From contig NZ_WEGI01000006.1 of assembly GCF_009604425.1 (NCBI RefSeq), positions 62,001 through 126,000 of the forward strand: DNA of 64,000 bases. Direction: 5' to 3'. The DNA is from Nocardia aurantia (GTDB lineage Bacteria; Actinomycetota; Actinomycetes; Mycobacteriales; Mycobacteriaceae). Position numbers and translations under genes: made by a program. The first letter of the stretch is position 1. Every line of letters begins with the position of its first letter. Shown here piece after piece: positions 16,362 to 25,356 of the stretch. The notes under the pieces are model-generated. The model searched no databases. It was not told where the DNA came from and saw only the letters and a list, made by a program, of their open reading frames with translations.

Positions 16362-17906
16362 ATGAAATCGCCATTTCGTCCAGCGCCGACCGGGAGCGCC
16401 GCGGTGCCACTGCGCTGGGTGCTGGCGCAATCCGAACTGGCGTTGCGGCTCAGAAGCGGTGCGGAAGGCGTGGATCGTGCGATCGAGCTGGTCCTGACCA
16501 CCGAACTCCGCGACCCGTTCCCCTGGCTGTCGGGCGGCGAGCTGGTGCTCACGACCGGCCTGCGGCTACCGAACTCACGCCGGGACCGCACCGCTTACCT
16601 TCATGGACTGCAAGCCTGCGGTGTGGCCGGACTCGGGTTCGGCATCGGGCTGTCCCATCCGGAGATACCCGCGGACCTGATCCGAATCGCCGACCGGATC
16701 GGCTTCCCACTGGTCGAGGTCCCGTTACCCACACCGTTCGCCGCGATCATCCGGCGCGTCTCGCAACGATCGGCGGAACTGCGATACGAGGAAGCGCTGC
16801 GTGCCTCCGATGCCCAGCCTCGCATGACCCGGGCTGTCGTCACGGAAGGCGCACCGGCGGTTGTCCGCGAGCTGGCCGCCGCGCTCGACGGCCGAATCAT
16901 CATGCTCGATCGGACCGGTGCGATCGTGCACGCCCACTCCGCCACCGGCCGCCCCGAATCCACCGTCGAACTCCCCGCCGAGGTCGATTCCGCCGACAGC
17001 GGTGTGTCGACCGATCCGCTGGGCGAGACGGTGACCTGGCAGCAGATCGCCGTCGAGCGCAAACGCTACGGCCGACTCGTCGCCGTCACCGCGACACCGC
17101 TGAGCAGTGTCGGCCGCATCCTCCTCGGACATGCCGGTTCACTGCTCGCCCTGGACTTCGCGAAAACCGCCCGGCTCGAGTCCATTCAGCGTGCCCTCAA
17201 CAGCCAGGCCCTCGGCCTGGCATTGAGCGCCGGACCGGGTTCGACCGACCGAACCCACCTCGCCGCCGCGGCCGACGCCGACGGCCGGATCCGCGCGATG
17301 GTCGTGACCTGCACGACGGACGCGGAAATGACTGCGCTGCAACAAGAGATACGGGACGCGTTCGACGACGCCGACTGCCCCCAGTTCACCTCGACCGTGG
17401 GGCGGCGCACGACAGCGGTGCTACCGGCGCGGGCCGCCGTACAGTTCGCGCATCGTTTGTCGGACCGGATCAGCGCGCCGATCCGGCCGTCGGTACGGAT
17501 CGGCCTCAGCGGCGCGCAGACCCTCGCCCGGTTGCCCGGCGCCGTCGAAGCCGCCACGCTGGCCGCCGCGGCCGCCGGCCCCGGTGACGCGCCACTCGAG
17601 TTCGGCAGCATGACGGGCACGACGCTGCTGAGTACCGAAGCCAGCCGGGACGTCCTCGACACCATCGCCACAGCGGTGCTGGAACCATTGGTCGAGCACG
17701 ACGACAGCCACGGAACAGACCTGCTCCGATCGCTGCGCGCTTTCCTGGAAGCCAACGGGCAGTGGGAGTCCGCGGCAGCCGAACTCGGAGTGCACCGCCA
17801 CACGATGCGAAACCGCGTCGCGACGATCCAATCCATCATCGCGTGCGATCTCGGTCTCGCCCGCGTCCGCGCGGAACTGCTGCTCGCGCTGCTGTCCCGC
17901 GGATAG
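16362..17906 (+). CDS. PucR family transcriptional regulator (probable activator of GABA catabolism)
   Basis: 514 residues. The N-terminal PucR domain (about 20-150) contains TELRDPFPWLSGGELVLTTG and a GIGLSHPEIPADLI segment. A GGDEF-like/CdaR-type middle domain follows. The C-terminal HTH_30 domain at about 450-512 reads FLEANGQWESAAAELGVHRHTMRNRVATI, the DNA-binding signature. Members often sit beside amine or purine catabolic genes and activate them when substrate is present. Here the gene is divergent from gabT-gabD, so it is the likely regulator of that operon. The start is set by the -10 box close upstream; the long open frame before it is a shadow. Confidence 0.92.
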   Translation: MKSPFRPAPTGSAAVPLRWVLAQSELALRLRSGAEGVDRAIELVLTTELRDPFPWLSGGELVLTTGLRLPNSRRDRTAYLHGLQACGVAGLGFGIGLSHPEIPADLIRIADRIGFPLVEVPLPTPFAAIIRRVSQRSAELRYEEALRASDAQPRMTRAVVTEGAPAVVRELAAALDGRIIMLDRTGAIVHAHSATGRPESTVELPAEVDSADSGVSTDPLGETVTWQQIAVERKRYGRLVAVTATPLSSVGRILLGHAGSLLALDFAKTARLESIQRALNSQALGLALSAGPGSTDRTHLAAAADADGRIRAMVVTCTTDAEMTALQQEIRDAFDDADCPQFTSTVGRRTTAVLPARAAVQFAHRLSDRISAPIRPSVRIGLSGAQTLARLPGAVEAATLAAAAAGPGDAPLEFGSMTGTTLLSTEASRDVLDTIATAVLEPLVEHDDSHGTDLLRSLRAFLEANGQWESAAAELGVHRHTMRNRVATIQSIIACDLGLARVRAELLLALLSRG

Positions 17907-17930
17907 CGACCGCGCTCGGGGCCCCTTCGG

Positions 17931-18413
17931 TCACTCCGTCCGGCCGGTGTGGAGGACGTGGCCGTGCCAGAGCGGCACATTGTCGAGACCGAGCAGCATG
18001 ATGACGGAAATGCCCATGGCCGCCAGGCCCGACACCACGAGAATCGGGAAGAAGATCATGTGCAGGATTCCGCGTCCGATGCCGGTGGGGACGACGTGAC
18101 CGAGGTCGCCGGGCCGGTACAGCACCGCGATGCGGCCGCCGGTCCGAGGCCGGGTACGCACCGGATAGGCCAGCGGGGCGACCTTGCGTTCGCCGGTCCG
18201 GGCGACGAAGTCGACGGTGGGGCGGTATTCGGGGTGGCCGTCGGAGTCCTTCTCCTCGGCGACCGACACGACGACGCCGGTCGCCCGGTGTCCTTGCAGC
18301 CGAAGCGATATGCGTTCCAGAGTCTCCCGCACGATGCCGAACGCGATGAGCAGCATCGCGATGCCGAACCCGAAGACCAAGGCGCTGCTGACGAGATTCC
18401 CGACCGGTTCCAC
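17931..18413 (-). CDS. DUF3592-like membrane protein
   Basis: 160 residues. An N-terminal transmembrane helix (LVSSALVFGFGIAMLLIAFGIV) is followed by an extracytoplasmic beta-rich region containing GHRATGVVVSVAEEK, a YRPTVDF strand and YRPGDLGHV, as in DUF3592. A second helix follows (ILHMIFFPILVVSGLAAMGISVIMLLGL). Start GTG 18413 is set by the first helix; the ribosome site is poor. It converges with the pucR gene and is divergent from the TetR at 18506. Function unknown. Confidence 0.75.
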   Translation of the reverse strand: MEPVGNLVSSALVFGFGIAMLLIAFGIVRETLERISLRLQGHRATGVVVSVAEEKDSDGHPEYRPTVDFVARTGERKVAPLAYPVRTRPRTGGRIAVLYRPGDLGHVVPTGIGRGILHMIFFPILVVSGLAAMGISVIMLLGLDNVPLWHGHVLHTGRTE

Positions 18414-18505
18414 ACCGCCAGGGTACGGAGGACACGGCACCGAATCGGCACCTCGCGGCGACGTGTCCCGATTCTCCCAAATCGGACAGTTGCTCACTTG
18501 ATACC

Positions 18506-19084
18506 GTGGCCGCCATGGCACAACCGGGGCAGAAGGCTGGGAAGCCGAATCGCGGGCCGGGCGGCGCGGCGGGCAATCGCGCCGCACTCATCACGGCGGC
18601 TCGCGAGGTCTTCGCCGAGTTCGGCGTCCACGCGCCGATCAGCTGGGTGGCCCGGCGGGCCGGGGTCGGGCAGGCCGTCCTCTATCGGCATTTCCCGGAC
18701 CGGCAGAGCCTGGGCATGGCCGTATTCGAGGAGAATCTCCGGTCTCTGGAGGAACTGGTAGCCCGGCCGGACACCACCTTCGACGACCTGATCCAGACCA
18801 TGATCGACCAATTGGTCTCGTCCAAGGCCTTTTTCGTGATCATGCAACCGACTGCCCCGGATGTGCGCTTCGCGGCGATGGTGGATCGCATGACGGTGGT
18901 GCTCGATTCGAAACTGGTGCAGGCCAAGGCAACCGGCGCGATCCGGGCCGACATCGCCGTCGAAGACCTGCAATTGGGGTTGGACATGATGGCCGCCTAT
19001 CTGTCCCTGAGCGATACGCCGGACCGGGCGGGCGTGGCGCAGCGATTGTGGCGTCTGCTGCGGGCAGGTCTCGGCGGGTTCTGA
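18506..19084 (+). CDS. TetR family transcriptional regulator
   Basis: 192 residues. HTH: ALITAAREVFAEFGVHAPISWVARRAGVGQAVLYRHFPDRQSL, a typical TetR domain, here starting around residue 25 after a Gly/Lys-rich leader. Alternative starts are GTG 18506 and ATG 18515; no Shine-Dalgarno is seen, so it may be leaderless. The C-terminal domain contains FFVIMQPTAPDVRFAAMVDRM. It is followed after 36 bases by a perfect 22-bp palindrome in front of the LysR gene, which might be its operator. Ligand unknown. Confidence 0.9.
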   Translation: MAAMAQPGQKAGKPNRGPGGAAGNRAALITAAREVFAEFGVHAPISWVARRAGVGQAVLYRHFPDRQSLGMAVFEENLRSLEELVARPDTTFDDLIQTMIDQLVSSKAFFVIMQPTAPDVRFAAMVDRMTVVLDSKLVQAKATGAIRADIAVEDLQLGLDMMAAYLSLSDTPDRAGVAQRLWRLLRAGLGGF

Positions 19085-19112
19085 CGCTCTGGCAGAGCGC
19101 CCGACGACGAGC

Positions 19113-19142
19113 TATAGTGCATCCGGACAAATTTGTCCGGAT
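19113..19142. promoter_or_regulatory. -10 box and perfect 22-bp palindrome upstream of lysR
   Basis: TATAGT at 19113-19118 is a good -10 hexamer. It is followed at 19121-19142 by a fully self-complementary 22-base palindrome (ATCCGGACAAA and its complement). The operator would lie on the transcription start, a position that blocks initiation. The symmetry fits a TetR-type operator better than the T-N11-A LysR box. The gene just upstream encodes a TetR protein. Confidence 0.65.
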
Positions 19143-19200
19143 CGGAGGTCGCGGCCCACCCGGATACGGACGCCGGTCCGGAGGAGCACGACTGGTCGGC

Positions 19201-20145
19201 ATGGACACCAAACAACTCACCGCGTTTCTCGCGGTCGCCGAGGCGGGCAGCGTCACTCGCGCCGCCGAATCCCTGCACCTGACCCAGTCCTCGGTGACCC
19301 GGCAGATCCAGGCCCTCGAGCAGGAACTCGGCGTCGCGCTGTTCGACCGCACCTCCGGTGGCATGGTCCTGACCCAGGCCGGGGCGATCATGGTGGACCG
19401 CAGCCGGCGCGCCCTGGACGAACTCGGCCGCGCCCGGCTGGAAATCACCCCGCTGCCCGGCAAGCCGACCGAGATCGTCACCGTCGGGCTGCTCGACAGC
19501 GTGGCCGAAGTCGTCGGCGTCACCGTGATTACGGCCCTCCACCGGCACGGACCCGCGGTGGACCTGCGGATGATCACCGGTGATGCCCGATGGCTGCACC
19601 GCAATGCCGAGAGCGGTCATCTGGACGTCTGCCTCACCACCGAGATGTCCGGGAGCGCCGCGCTACGGGTCGATCCGCTGGTCTCCGAACCACTGTGGGC
19701 CGTCGCCCCCGCACATGCCGGGCTGCTCCCCCGATCGCCGGTCTCATTGCGCGAGGTCGCCGGCAATCCACTCGTGCTGCTGCCGCGCGGCACCGCCCTG
19801 CGGTCCTCGCTCGACCGGGCCGGCCTGGCCGGCAGTCGCCCGCGAATCGTGGCCGCCACCAGCTCGAACCACGTCCTGCGACAGCTGGTGACAGCCGGTG
19901 TGGGGTGGACGATACTGCCACTGATCGCGGTCGCGGACGATCTCGCGACCGGGCGCCTCAGCGCTGCCCCGCTGCGCGATCCGGCGATCACCCGGCGCCT
20001 CGTCCTGATGACATCGCCGACCGGCGAAAACCGGCCTGCCGCACACCATGTCGCACAATTGCTGACCCGGGCCGTGCACAGCGCGGTCCGGGACGGCCGC
20101 TGGCCGTCGGCCTACTCACTCGGCGAAGACGTTCTGCGCGTGTGA
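19201..20145 (+). CDS. LysR family transcriptional regulator
   Basis: 314 residues. The N-terminal winged HTH spans residues 1-60 (MDTKQLTAFLAVAEAGSVTRAAESLHLTQSSVTRQIQALEQE is split here only by position: it covers residues 1-42). The periplasmic-binding-like effector domain spans about 90-300. ATG 19201 is the start; GGAGGAG lies about 15 bases upstream, a long spacing. No target operon is divergently placed, which is unusual for LysR proteins. The upstream palindrome suggests control by another regulator. It converges with the DUF742 gene at 20169. Effector and target unknown. Confidence 0.92.
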   Translation: MDTKQLTAFLAVAEAGSVTRAAESLHLTQSSVTRQIQALEQELGVALFDRTSGGMVLTQAGAIMVDRSRRALDELGRARLEITPLPGKPTEIVTVGLLDSVAEVVGVTVITALHRHGPAVDLRMITGDARWLHRNAESGHLDVCLTTEMSGSAALRVDPLVSEPLWAVAPAHAGLLPRSPVSLREVAGNPLVLLPRGTALRSSLDRAGLAGSRPRIVAATSSNHVLRQLVTAGVGWTILPLIAVADDLATGRLSAAPLRDPAITRRLVLMTSPTGENRPAAHHVAQLLTRAVHSAVRDGRWPSAYSLGEDVLRV

Positions 20146-20168
20146 ATCCCGGCAACCGGATACGGCGA

Positions 20169-20570
20169 TCACAGTCGGCGGATGCCGCCGAGAACCGCTC
20201 GCAACATCCGCAGATCCACCGGCCCCACCTCGGTGTGCGCGGGGGCGCGGCAATCGAGGTAACCGTCGCCGATGAGATCGCCGACCAGGAACTTGGTGAG
20301 CGCCAGCGGAAGTCGCAGTCGCGCCGACACCTCGGCCACCGACTGCGGAACGCGGCACAGCCGGAGGATGTCCGCGTACTCCGGTCCGGAGTGGCGCAAC
20401 CGGGGCCCGGACTCCACCGTCACCACGAATGTCAGCATGTCCAGTCCGGGCCCGGTGGCGACGGTGTGCCCCCGGATCACCGCGTAAGGCGTTGCCGGCG
20501 GCACGTTTTCGTCGAACCGCAACCGATCGGGGTGCGTCTCACCGCCGGTGGAAGAAGTCATCCTCACCAC
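20169..20570 (-). CDS. DUF742 domain protein (conservon CvnC-like)
   Basis: 133 residues. The DUF742 domain contains RPYAVIRGHT-like strands (TPYAVIRGHTVATGPGLDML), LRLCRVPQSVAEVSARL and LPLALTKFLVGDLIGDGYL, a winged-helix-like fold. In actinobacterial conservons, DUF742 proteins act with a sensor ATPase, a roadblock protein and a small GTPase. Here the start (GTG 20570, or ATG 20561) overlaps the end of the sensor gene by up to 32 bases, but no roadblock or GTPase gene follows. It is a paralogue of 25357-25731. Confidence 0.88.
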   Translation of the reverse strand: MVRMTSSTGGETHPDRLRFDENVPPATPYAVIRGHTVATGPGLDMLTFVVTVESGPRLRHSGPEYADILRLCRVPQSVAEVSARLRLPLALTKFLVGDLIGDGYLDCRAPAHTEVGPVDLRMLRAVLGGIRRL

Positions 20571-23139
20571 CCTGCCCGTTCGGCGGCGGCGGGTCGGAGG
20601 CCGCCGGGTAGGCCTGCGAGCCCGGCTGCCGGCCCCGCCGGGTTCCGCGCTCGATGGCGGACATCAGATCCCTCGCCTGGTCGGCGGAACGCGCCGACAG
20701 GGCGGCCGGATCCTCGGCCGCTGCGGTGGGGTCGTTCATCAATTCGGGCGCCAGATTGGCCTGACGGCGACGGCGCGGCAACGACGGCCGCCCGGCGGCG
20801 GCGGGGAAGGACTCTGTCGCCGAACGCCGAAATCGGTCGTCGGGCTCGAATTGCTGTGCCGCACGGAACGATCCGGTATCGGCCGGTTCGGGGGCCTGCG
20901 AGCTGTGTTCGTCCATCGCCGAATCGAACGACCTCCGACGATAGGCGTTGCCGCGCGGTCCCATCGGCGCGCCACGGTACGATCCGATGCCCGGCGCGGC
21001 GGCGGCCGAGTCCGCACCCGGCTCCTCGAACGGCGCCGTGGTGGGATCGGAGAGCCTTCGACCCGGAGGCACGAATTCCTCTGCGGCACTCGATGTTTCG
21101 AGGGACGGCAGTGGGTACGAGCCGGTCACCGCCGCCGGCGCCGGCGACGGCCGCACCGGAACCCGATCACGCAGATGATCAACCACCGGAGCATCCGTGG
21201 TGATCAACTCCACCGGAATCAGCACAATCGCCCGGATACCCCCGTAATCGGAATCGGTCAGCCGCACCGAGATCCCGTGCCGGGTCGCCAACTGCGCCAC
21301 CACGAACAAACCCAGACGAGAATCCGCCGACAGCGTGGCCAGACCGAAATCCGGTGGGTTACGCAACATCTCGTTGACCCGCTCCAGCTCATCAGGCGGC
21401 ATCCCCATCCCCTGATCACTGACCTCGACGACCACACCCTTACCCACACTGTTACCCGTCACATCCACCCGCGACTGCGGTGGCGAGAACGCCGTCGCGT
21501 TGTCCACCAACTCCGCCAGCAGATGCATCAGGTCCGCGACCACATTGCCCAGCACGAACACCCGCGGCAACCGATGCGTGTTCACCCGCGCATAATCCAG
21601 AGTCTCCGCCACCGCGGACCGCACCAACTCCATCAACGGCACCGGACGCCGCCACTGCCGCCCCGGCTTACCACCACCGAGAATGATCAGATTCTCCGCG
21701 TTCCGGCGCTCCCGAGTAGCCAAATGATCCAGACGGAAGAAGGTGTCCAGCAACGCCGGATCCTCCTGCTTCGACTCCGCCTGATCCAGCAACTCCAACT
21801 GCCGCGCCACCACGATCTGACTCCGATGCGCGATATTCAAGAACACCGACCGCACACCCTCCCGAGTCCGCGCCTCCGTGATAGCCGCCGACACCGCCGC
21901 GGTATGCGCACGATTGAACGCCTGCGCCACCTCACCGATCTCGTCGTCACCGAAATCCAGCGCCGCCGCCTCCGCCGCCGGATCCACCTGCTCACCCGCA
22001 TCGATCTTGCGCATCGTCTCCGGCAACTTCACCTCCGCCAAAGCCAAAGTCTCCGAACGCAACCGCCGCAACCGCCGAATAATCCGATTCGCCAGCAACA
22101 CCGCAATCGCGAACGCCACCACCGCCAACGCGATCGCACTACCACCACTGACCAACACCGCCCGCGACCGCTCATGCGCCAAATCCGCGGCCGACAGGCT
22201 GGAGCGCGAATCATGCTGCAATTTCAGCGCGAACAGTTTCTCGCTCACGGTGTTCGCCGCGACCCGCCAGTCCTCGATGCGCATCGGAAGCGCCTCCGGG
22301 GCACCGGCTTTCGCCGGAGCCGGGTGCAGCAGGGCTTCCTCCATCGTGCTCACCTGCGCCAGCACGGGGCTGTCGAGCAGGTCCTGCACCAGCTTCGCGT
22401 CGGGCCCGTCGAGGTCGTTGACCAACTGCTTCAGCAGCGCGTGGTAAAGGCCGATGGCGTTGCGGAACTCGTCGATCAGCGCCGGCGGCAGGCTGCCGCC
22501 GGCCGCCACCACGGCCAGGGCGCTCCCGCGGGAGTTCGCCTCGATCGTCTGGACCAGCTTGAGGGAGATCATGTCGTTGAGCGCGGTGGCGATGGTCGGG
22601 GCGTTCTGCCCCACGACCTTGCTGCCGCCGTTGTCGATACCGGCGAGCAGGCCCGTATAGAACGCGTACACGTCGGAGATCTGCACGGCGCCGGCATCGA
22701 TCCCGAGCCGCAGCGCCGGTAGCTGGGTATGGATGAGGTTGTTGAACGCCTCGGCCTGCTTCGCCTGGAGCTCACCACCGATCTTCTGCATACTCTTGCC
22801 ACTGCCGGTATCGAAGGCCGCCAACGCTTTGTCCAAGCGCGCTCGGGTCTCGGCCAGCGCTTTCGGATTCCCGTCCTGCCCGGACAACTGCCACATGGAC
22901 AACAGGCGTTCCTGCTCGACCGTCCCGATCAGGTTCTCGCTGTAGGAGAGGCTGTCCGCCATGCTCCGCGAATAATCCTCGGCATGCCCGGCCTCGCCGC
23001 TCAGATAGACGGTGTAACCGGCGCCGATACCGAAGAGCGCGAGGCTGGGAGCGAACGCGATCGCGAGGATGCGAGTACGAACGCTGGACAATCTGACTCG
23101 TTGCACCTGGTATCCCGTCTGAAATATCCGGTCCGCCAC
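20539..23139 (-). CDS. NIT-HAMP-HATPase sensor protein (conservon CvnA-like histidine-kinase homologue)
   Basis: 866 residues. A signal-anchor helix is at about 20-45, and an extracytoplasmic nitrate/nitrite-sensor-like (NIT) helical domain at about 50-320. A second transmembrane helix (ALAVVAFAIAVLLANRIIRRL) leads into HAMP. The dimerisation region is VFLNIAHRSQIVVARQLELL, and the ATPase N-box ELVDNATAFSPP and G-box DQGMGM are present. A 200-residue Pro/Ser/Arg-rich tail is absent from the paralogue at 23329. Codon use changes sharply in the middle (about 21150-22195), where third positions favour T/G (GAT, CAT, TTG) over the C of the flanks. GTG 23139 or 23106 could be the start. Confidence 0.88.
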   Translation of the reverse strand: MADRIFQTGYQVQRVRLSSVRTRILAIAFAPSLALFGIGAGYTVYLSGEAGHAEDYSRSMADSLSYSENLIGTVEQERLLSMWQLSGQDGNPKALAETRARLDKALAAFDTGSGKSMQKIGGELQAKQAEAFNNLIHTQLPALRLGIDAGAVQISDVYAFYTGLLAGIDNGGSKVVGQNAPTIATALNDMISLKLVQTIEANSRGSALAVVAAGGSLPPALIDEFRNAIGLYHALLKQLVNDLDGPDAKLVQDLLDSPVLAQVSTMEEALLHPAPAKAGAPEALPMRIEDWRVAANTVSEKLFALKLQHDSRSSLSAADLAHERSRAVLVSGGSAIALAVVAFAIAVLLANRIIRRLRRLRSETLALAEVKLPETMRKIDAGEQVDPAAEAAALDFGDDEIGEVAQAFNRAHTAAVSAAITEARTREGVRSVFLNIAHRSQIVVARQLELLDQAESKQEDPALLDTFFRLDHLATRERRNAENLIILGGGKPGRQWRRPVPLMELVRSAVAETLDYARVNTHRLPRVFVLGNVVADLMHLLAELVDNATAFSPPQSRVDVTGNSVGKGVVVEVSDQGMGMPPDELERVNEMLRNPPDFGLATLSADSRLGLFVVAQLATRHGISVRLTDSDYGGIRAIVLIPVELITTDAPVVDHLRDRVPVRPSPAPAAVTGSYPLPSLETSSAAEEFVPPGRRLSDPTTAPFEEPGADSAAAAPGIGSYRGAPMGPRGNAYRRRSFDSAMDEHSSQAPEPADTGSFRAAQQFEPDDRFRRSATESFPAAAGRPSLPRRRRQANLAPELMNDPTAAAEDPAALSARSADQARDLMSAIERGTRRGRQPGSQAYPAASDPPPPNGQGGEDDFFHRR

Positions 23140-23328
23140 CGAGTTCCGCGCACGGCCACACCACCGGAACGGTCGGCGATCCGCCTGATTGTCGCCCCGG
23201 GAGCGCGCGACCCACCCCGATATGCGTCTTCCGCATGGCTGGATGCGATATCCGCATACCGTACGGTCAGTGATCTCGCCAACCTACTCGTCGGTATCAT
23301 CGCAAAGGCATACCGCGAGGGCTACTGT

Positions 23329-25344
23329 ATGCCGATGTTCAAGGCGCGCATAGGTGTCCGTACCCGCATACTCGTCATCGCGTTCGTGCCCAGCGTGGCG
23401 CTGCTCGGCATCGGCGCCGGCACGGCCGGATACCTGTACGTGGAGAGCCGGAACGCGCACGACTGGCTGACGGTGCTGTCGAGCACCACCGGAATGGGCG
23501 CTCCGCTCGTGGACTCCTTCGAGCAGGAACGCATGCAATCCCTGTGGCACGAAACCGGATTACCGGATCCGGTCGCCCTCGCGCAGGCCCGGACGAACGT
23601 GGATCAGGCGCTGCGCGCGGTGGCGCCGGTCCAGCAGATGGCGAACGCCAATGCGTACGGCAAGCACAACTACGCCTCCGACGGTTTCAATCAGCTGACC
23701 GATTCGCTGCCGCAACTCCGCGGCGCCATCGACGCCGGCGCGCTGCCGATCGACAATGTGTACGGCATCTTCAACCAGGTTCTCGACGGCATCATCACCA
23801 GTAGCGAGGCGGTGGTGAAGGACGCGCCCGACACCGCGACCAGCCTCCAGATGGTGACCAGCCTGCGAGTCCTCATGGCGGTCGAGAGCCTGTCGCGCAG
23901 TATCGCGCTGACCGGTGTCGTCCTGAACGGCGAAACCCTCTCTCCCGCACTACTGGCCGACTACCGCGACCAGATCGGCTTCTACCGCACCGAATTGCCG
24001 CGTCTCGCAAGCCAAATGGCGCAACCCGACGCCGGCGTCGTCAAGACGATCATCGCTTCGCCCGCCTGGCAGCAACTCGCGACCATGGAGGACTACGCAC
24101 TTCACCTCCGGACGTCGAAATCCGGTGTGGTACCGCCTCCCCCGATCTCCGTGGCGGATTGGCACGCGGCGGGCGCCGACATCGGCAAGCGGATGCTCGA
24201 GGTGTGGAAGGCGGGCAGCGTACAGAGCAACCGGGCCGCGCTGGAGGCGGTGAACCGGACCTCGAACAACGCGGCACTGGCCGGCGGCGGCGCGTTGGCG
24301 ATCGCGGTACTGGCCTTCGTGATCGCGCTGTTGCTGGCGAACCGGCTCATCGGACGGCTGCAACTGCTCCGGACCCAGACGCTGGCGTTGGCGGAGGAGC
24401 AACTGCCCAACGTCACCCGGCGACTCGCCGCCGGCGAGCAACTGAACACCGCGACGCTGTCCGCGACACTGGATTTCGGCACCGACGAGGTCGGGCAGGT
24501 CGCGCGCGCGTTCACTCAGGCGCACAATGCCGCGATCGATGCGGCGGTCACCGAGACCCGTACCCGCGAAGGCGTGCGCGCGGTGTTTCTGAACATCGCG
24601 CACCGCAGCCAGATCGTGGTGCACCGGCTCCTCGAGATCCTCGACGAAGCCGAGTCCCGGCAGGAGGATCCGGCCATGCTGGACACCCTGTTCCGGATGG
24701 ACCACCTGGCGACCCGCGAACGGCGCAACGCCGAGAACCTGATCATCCTCGGCGGCGGGCAGCCCGGACGGCAGTGGCGGCGACCGGTACCGCTGGTGGA
24801 GCTGGTGCGCAGCGCGATCGGCGAAACCCTGGACTACGCCCGGGTCCAGGCCGCCAAGATGCCGGAATCGCACGTGATCGGCGCCGTGGTGGCCGACCTC
24901 ATCCACCTCCTGGCGGAACTCGTCGACAACGCCACGGCCTTCTCCCCGCCGGAATCACGCGTCGCCGTCACCGGCACGGTCGTCGGCAGGGGAATCGTGG
25001 TCGAGATCTCCGATCAGGGCATGGGCATGCAACCCGCGGACATGGACCGCGCGAACGTGATGCTCAGCGATCCACCGGATTTCGGCGTGGGAACGCTGTC
25101 GGAGGATTCCCGGCTCGGGTTGTTCGTGGTCGCCCAGCTGGCCGGCCGGCACGGCATCTCCGTCCGGCTGGCCGAATCCGACTACGGCGGAGTCCGGGCC
25201 ATCGTGCTGATCCCGGCGTCACTTCTCGCCGCCGCCGACAGCCACGTCGACCATCTGCCGGACCGGTTCACCCGGATTCCCGACCCGCCCGCCAGCGGCG
25301 AATTCCCCTCCCTCGCACAGCAGGCCGGCCGGCGGCCACGATGA
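23329..25344 (+). CDS. NIT-HAMP-HATPase sensor protein (conservon CvnA-like histidine-kinase homologue)
   Basis: 671 residues. A signal-anchor helix (ILVIAFVPSVALLGIGAGTAGYL), a NIT-like sensor domain (about 45-310) and a second helix (GGGALAIAVLAFVIALLLANRL) precede HAMP, VFLNIAHRSQIVVHRLLEIL, N-box ELVDNATAFSPP and G-box DQGMGM. ATG 23329 has GAGGG eight bases upstream; the long open frame before it is antisense to the paralogue. It is divergent from that paralogue with 189 bases between them, and its stop lies 12 bases before the DUF742 gene. It probably senses an external signal and passes it through protein contacts rather than by a classical two-component phosphorelay, as no response regulator is present. 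Confidence 0.9.
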   Translation: MPMFKARIGVRTRILVIAFVPSVALLGIGAGTAGYLYVESRNAHDWLTVLSSTTGMGAPLVDSFEQERMQSLWHETGLPDPVALAQARTNVDQALRAVAPVQQMANANAYGKHNYASDGFNQLTDSLPQLRGAIDAGALPIDNVYGIFNQVLDGIITSSEAVVKDAPDTATSLQMVTSLRVLMAVESLSRSIALTGVVLNGETLSPALLADYRDQIGFYRTELPRLASQMAQPDAGVVKTIIASPAWQQLATMEDYALHLRTSKSGVVPPPPISVADWHAAGADIGKRMLEVWKAGSVQSNRAALEAVNRTSNNAALAGGGALAIAVLAFVIALLLANRLIGRLQLLRTQTLALAEEQLPNVTRRLAAGEQLNTATLSATLDFGTDEVGQVARAFTQAHNAAIDAAVTETRTREGVRAVFLNIAHRSQIVVHRLLEILDEAESRQEDPAMLDTLFRMDHLATRERRNAENLIILGGGQPGRQWRRPVPLVELVRSAIGETLDYARVQAAKMPESHVIGAVVADLIHLLAELVDNATAFSPPESRVAVTGTVVGRGIVVEISDQGMGMQPADMDRANVMLSDPPDFGVGTLSEDSRLGLFVVAQLAGRHGISVRLAESDYGGVRAIVLIPASLLAAADSHVDHLPDRFTRIPDPPASGEFPSLAQQAGRRPR

Positions 25345-25356
25345 CGGCCACAGACC

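Noticed and set aside
17907..17935. GACCG...CGGTC with GGGGCCCC between two convergent genes
   Set aside because: The outer stem has only five pairs, too weak to call a terminator with confidence.
20548..22722. A 724-codon plus-strand frame, very rich in Arg/His/Pro
   Set aside because: It is antisense to the sensor gene at 20539-23139, has no recognisable domain and a typical shadow composition.
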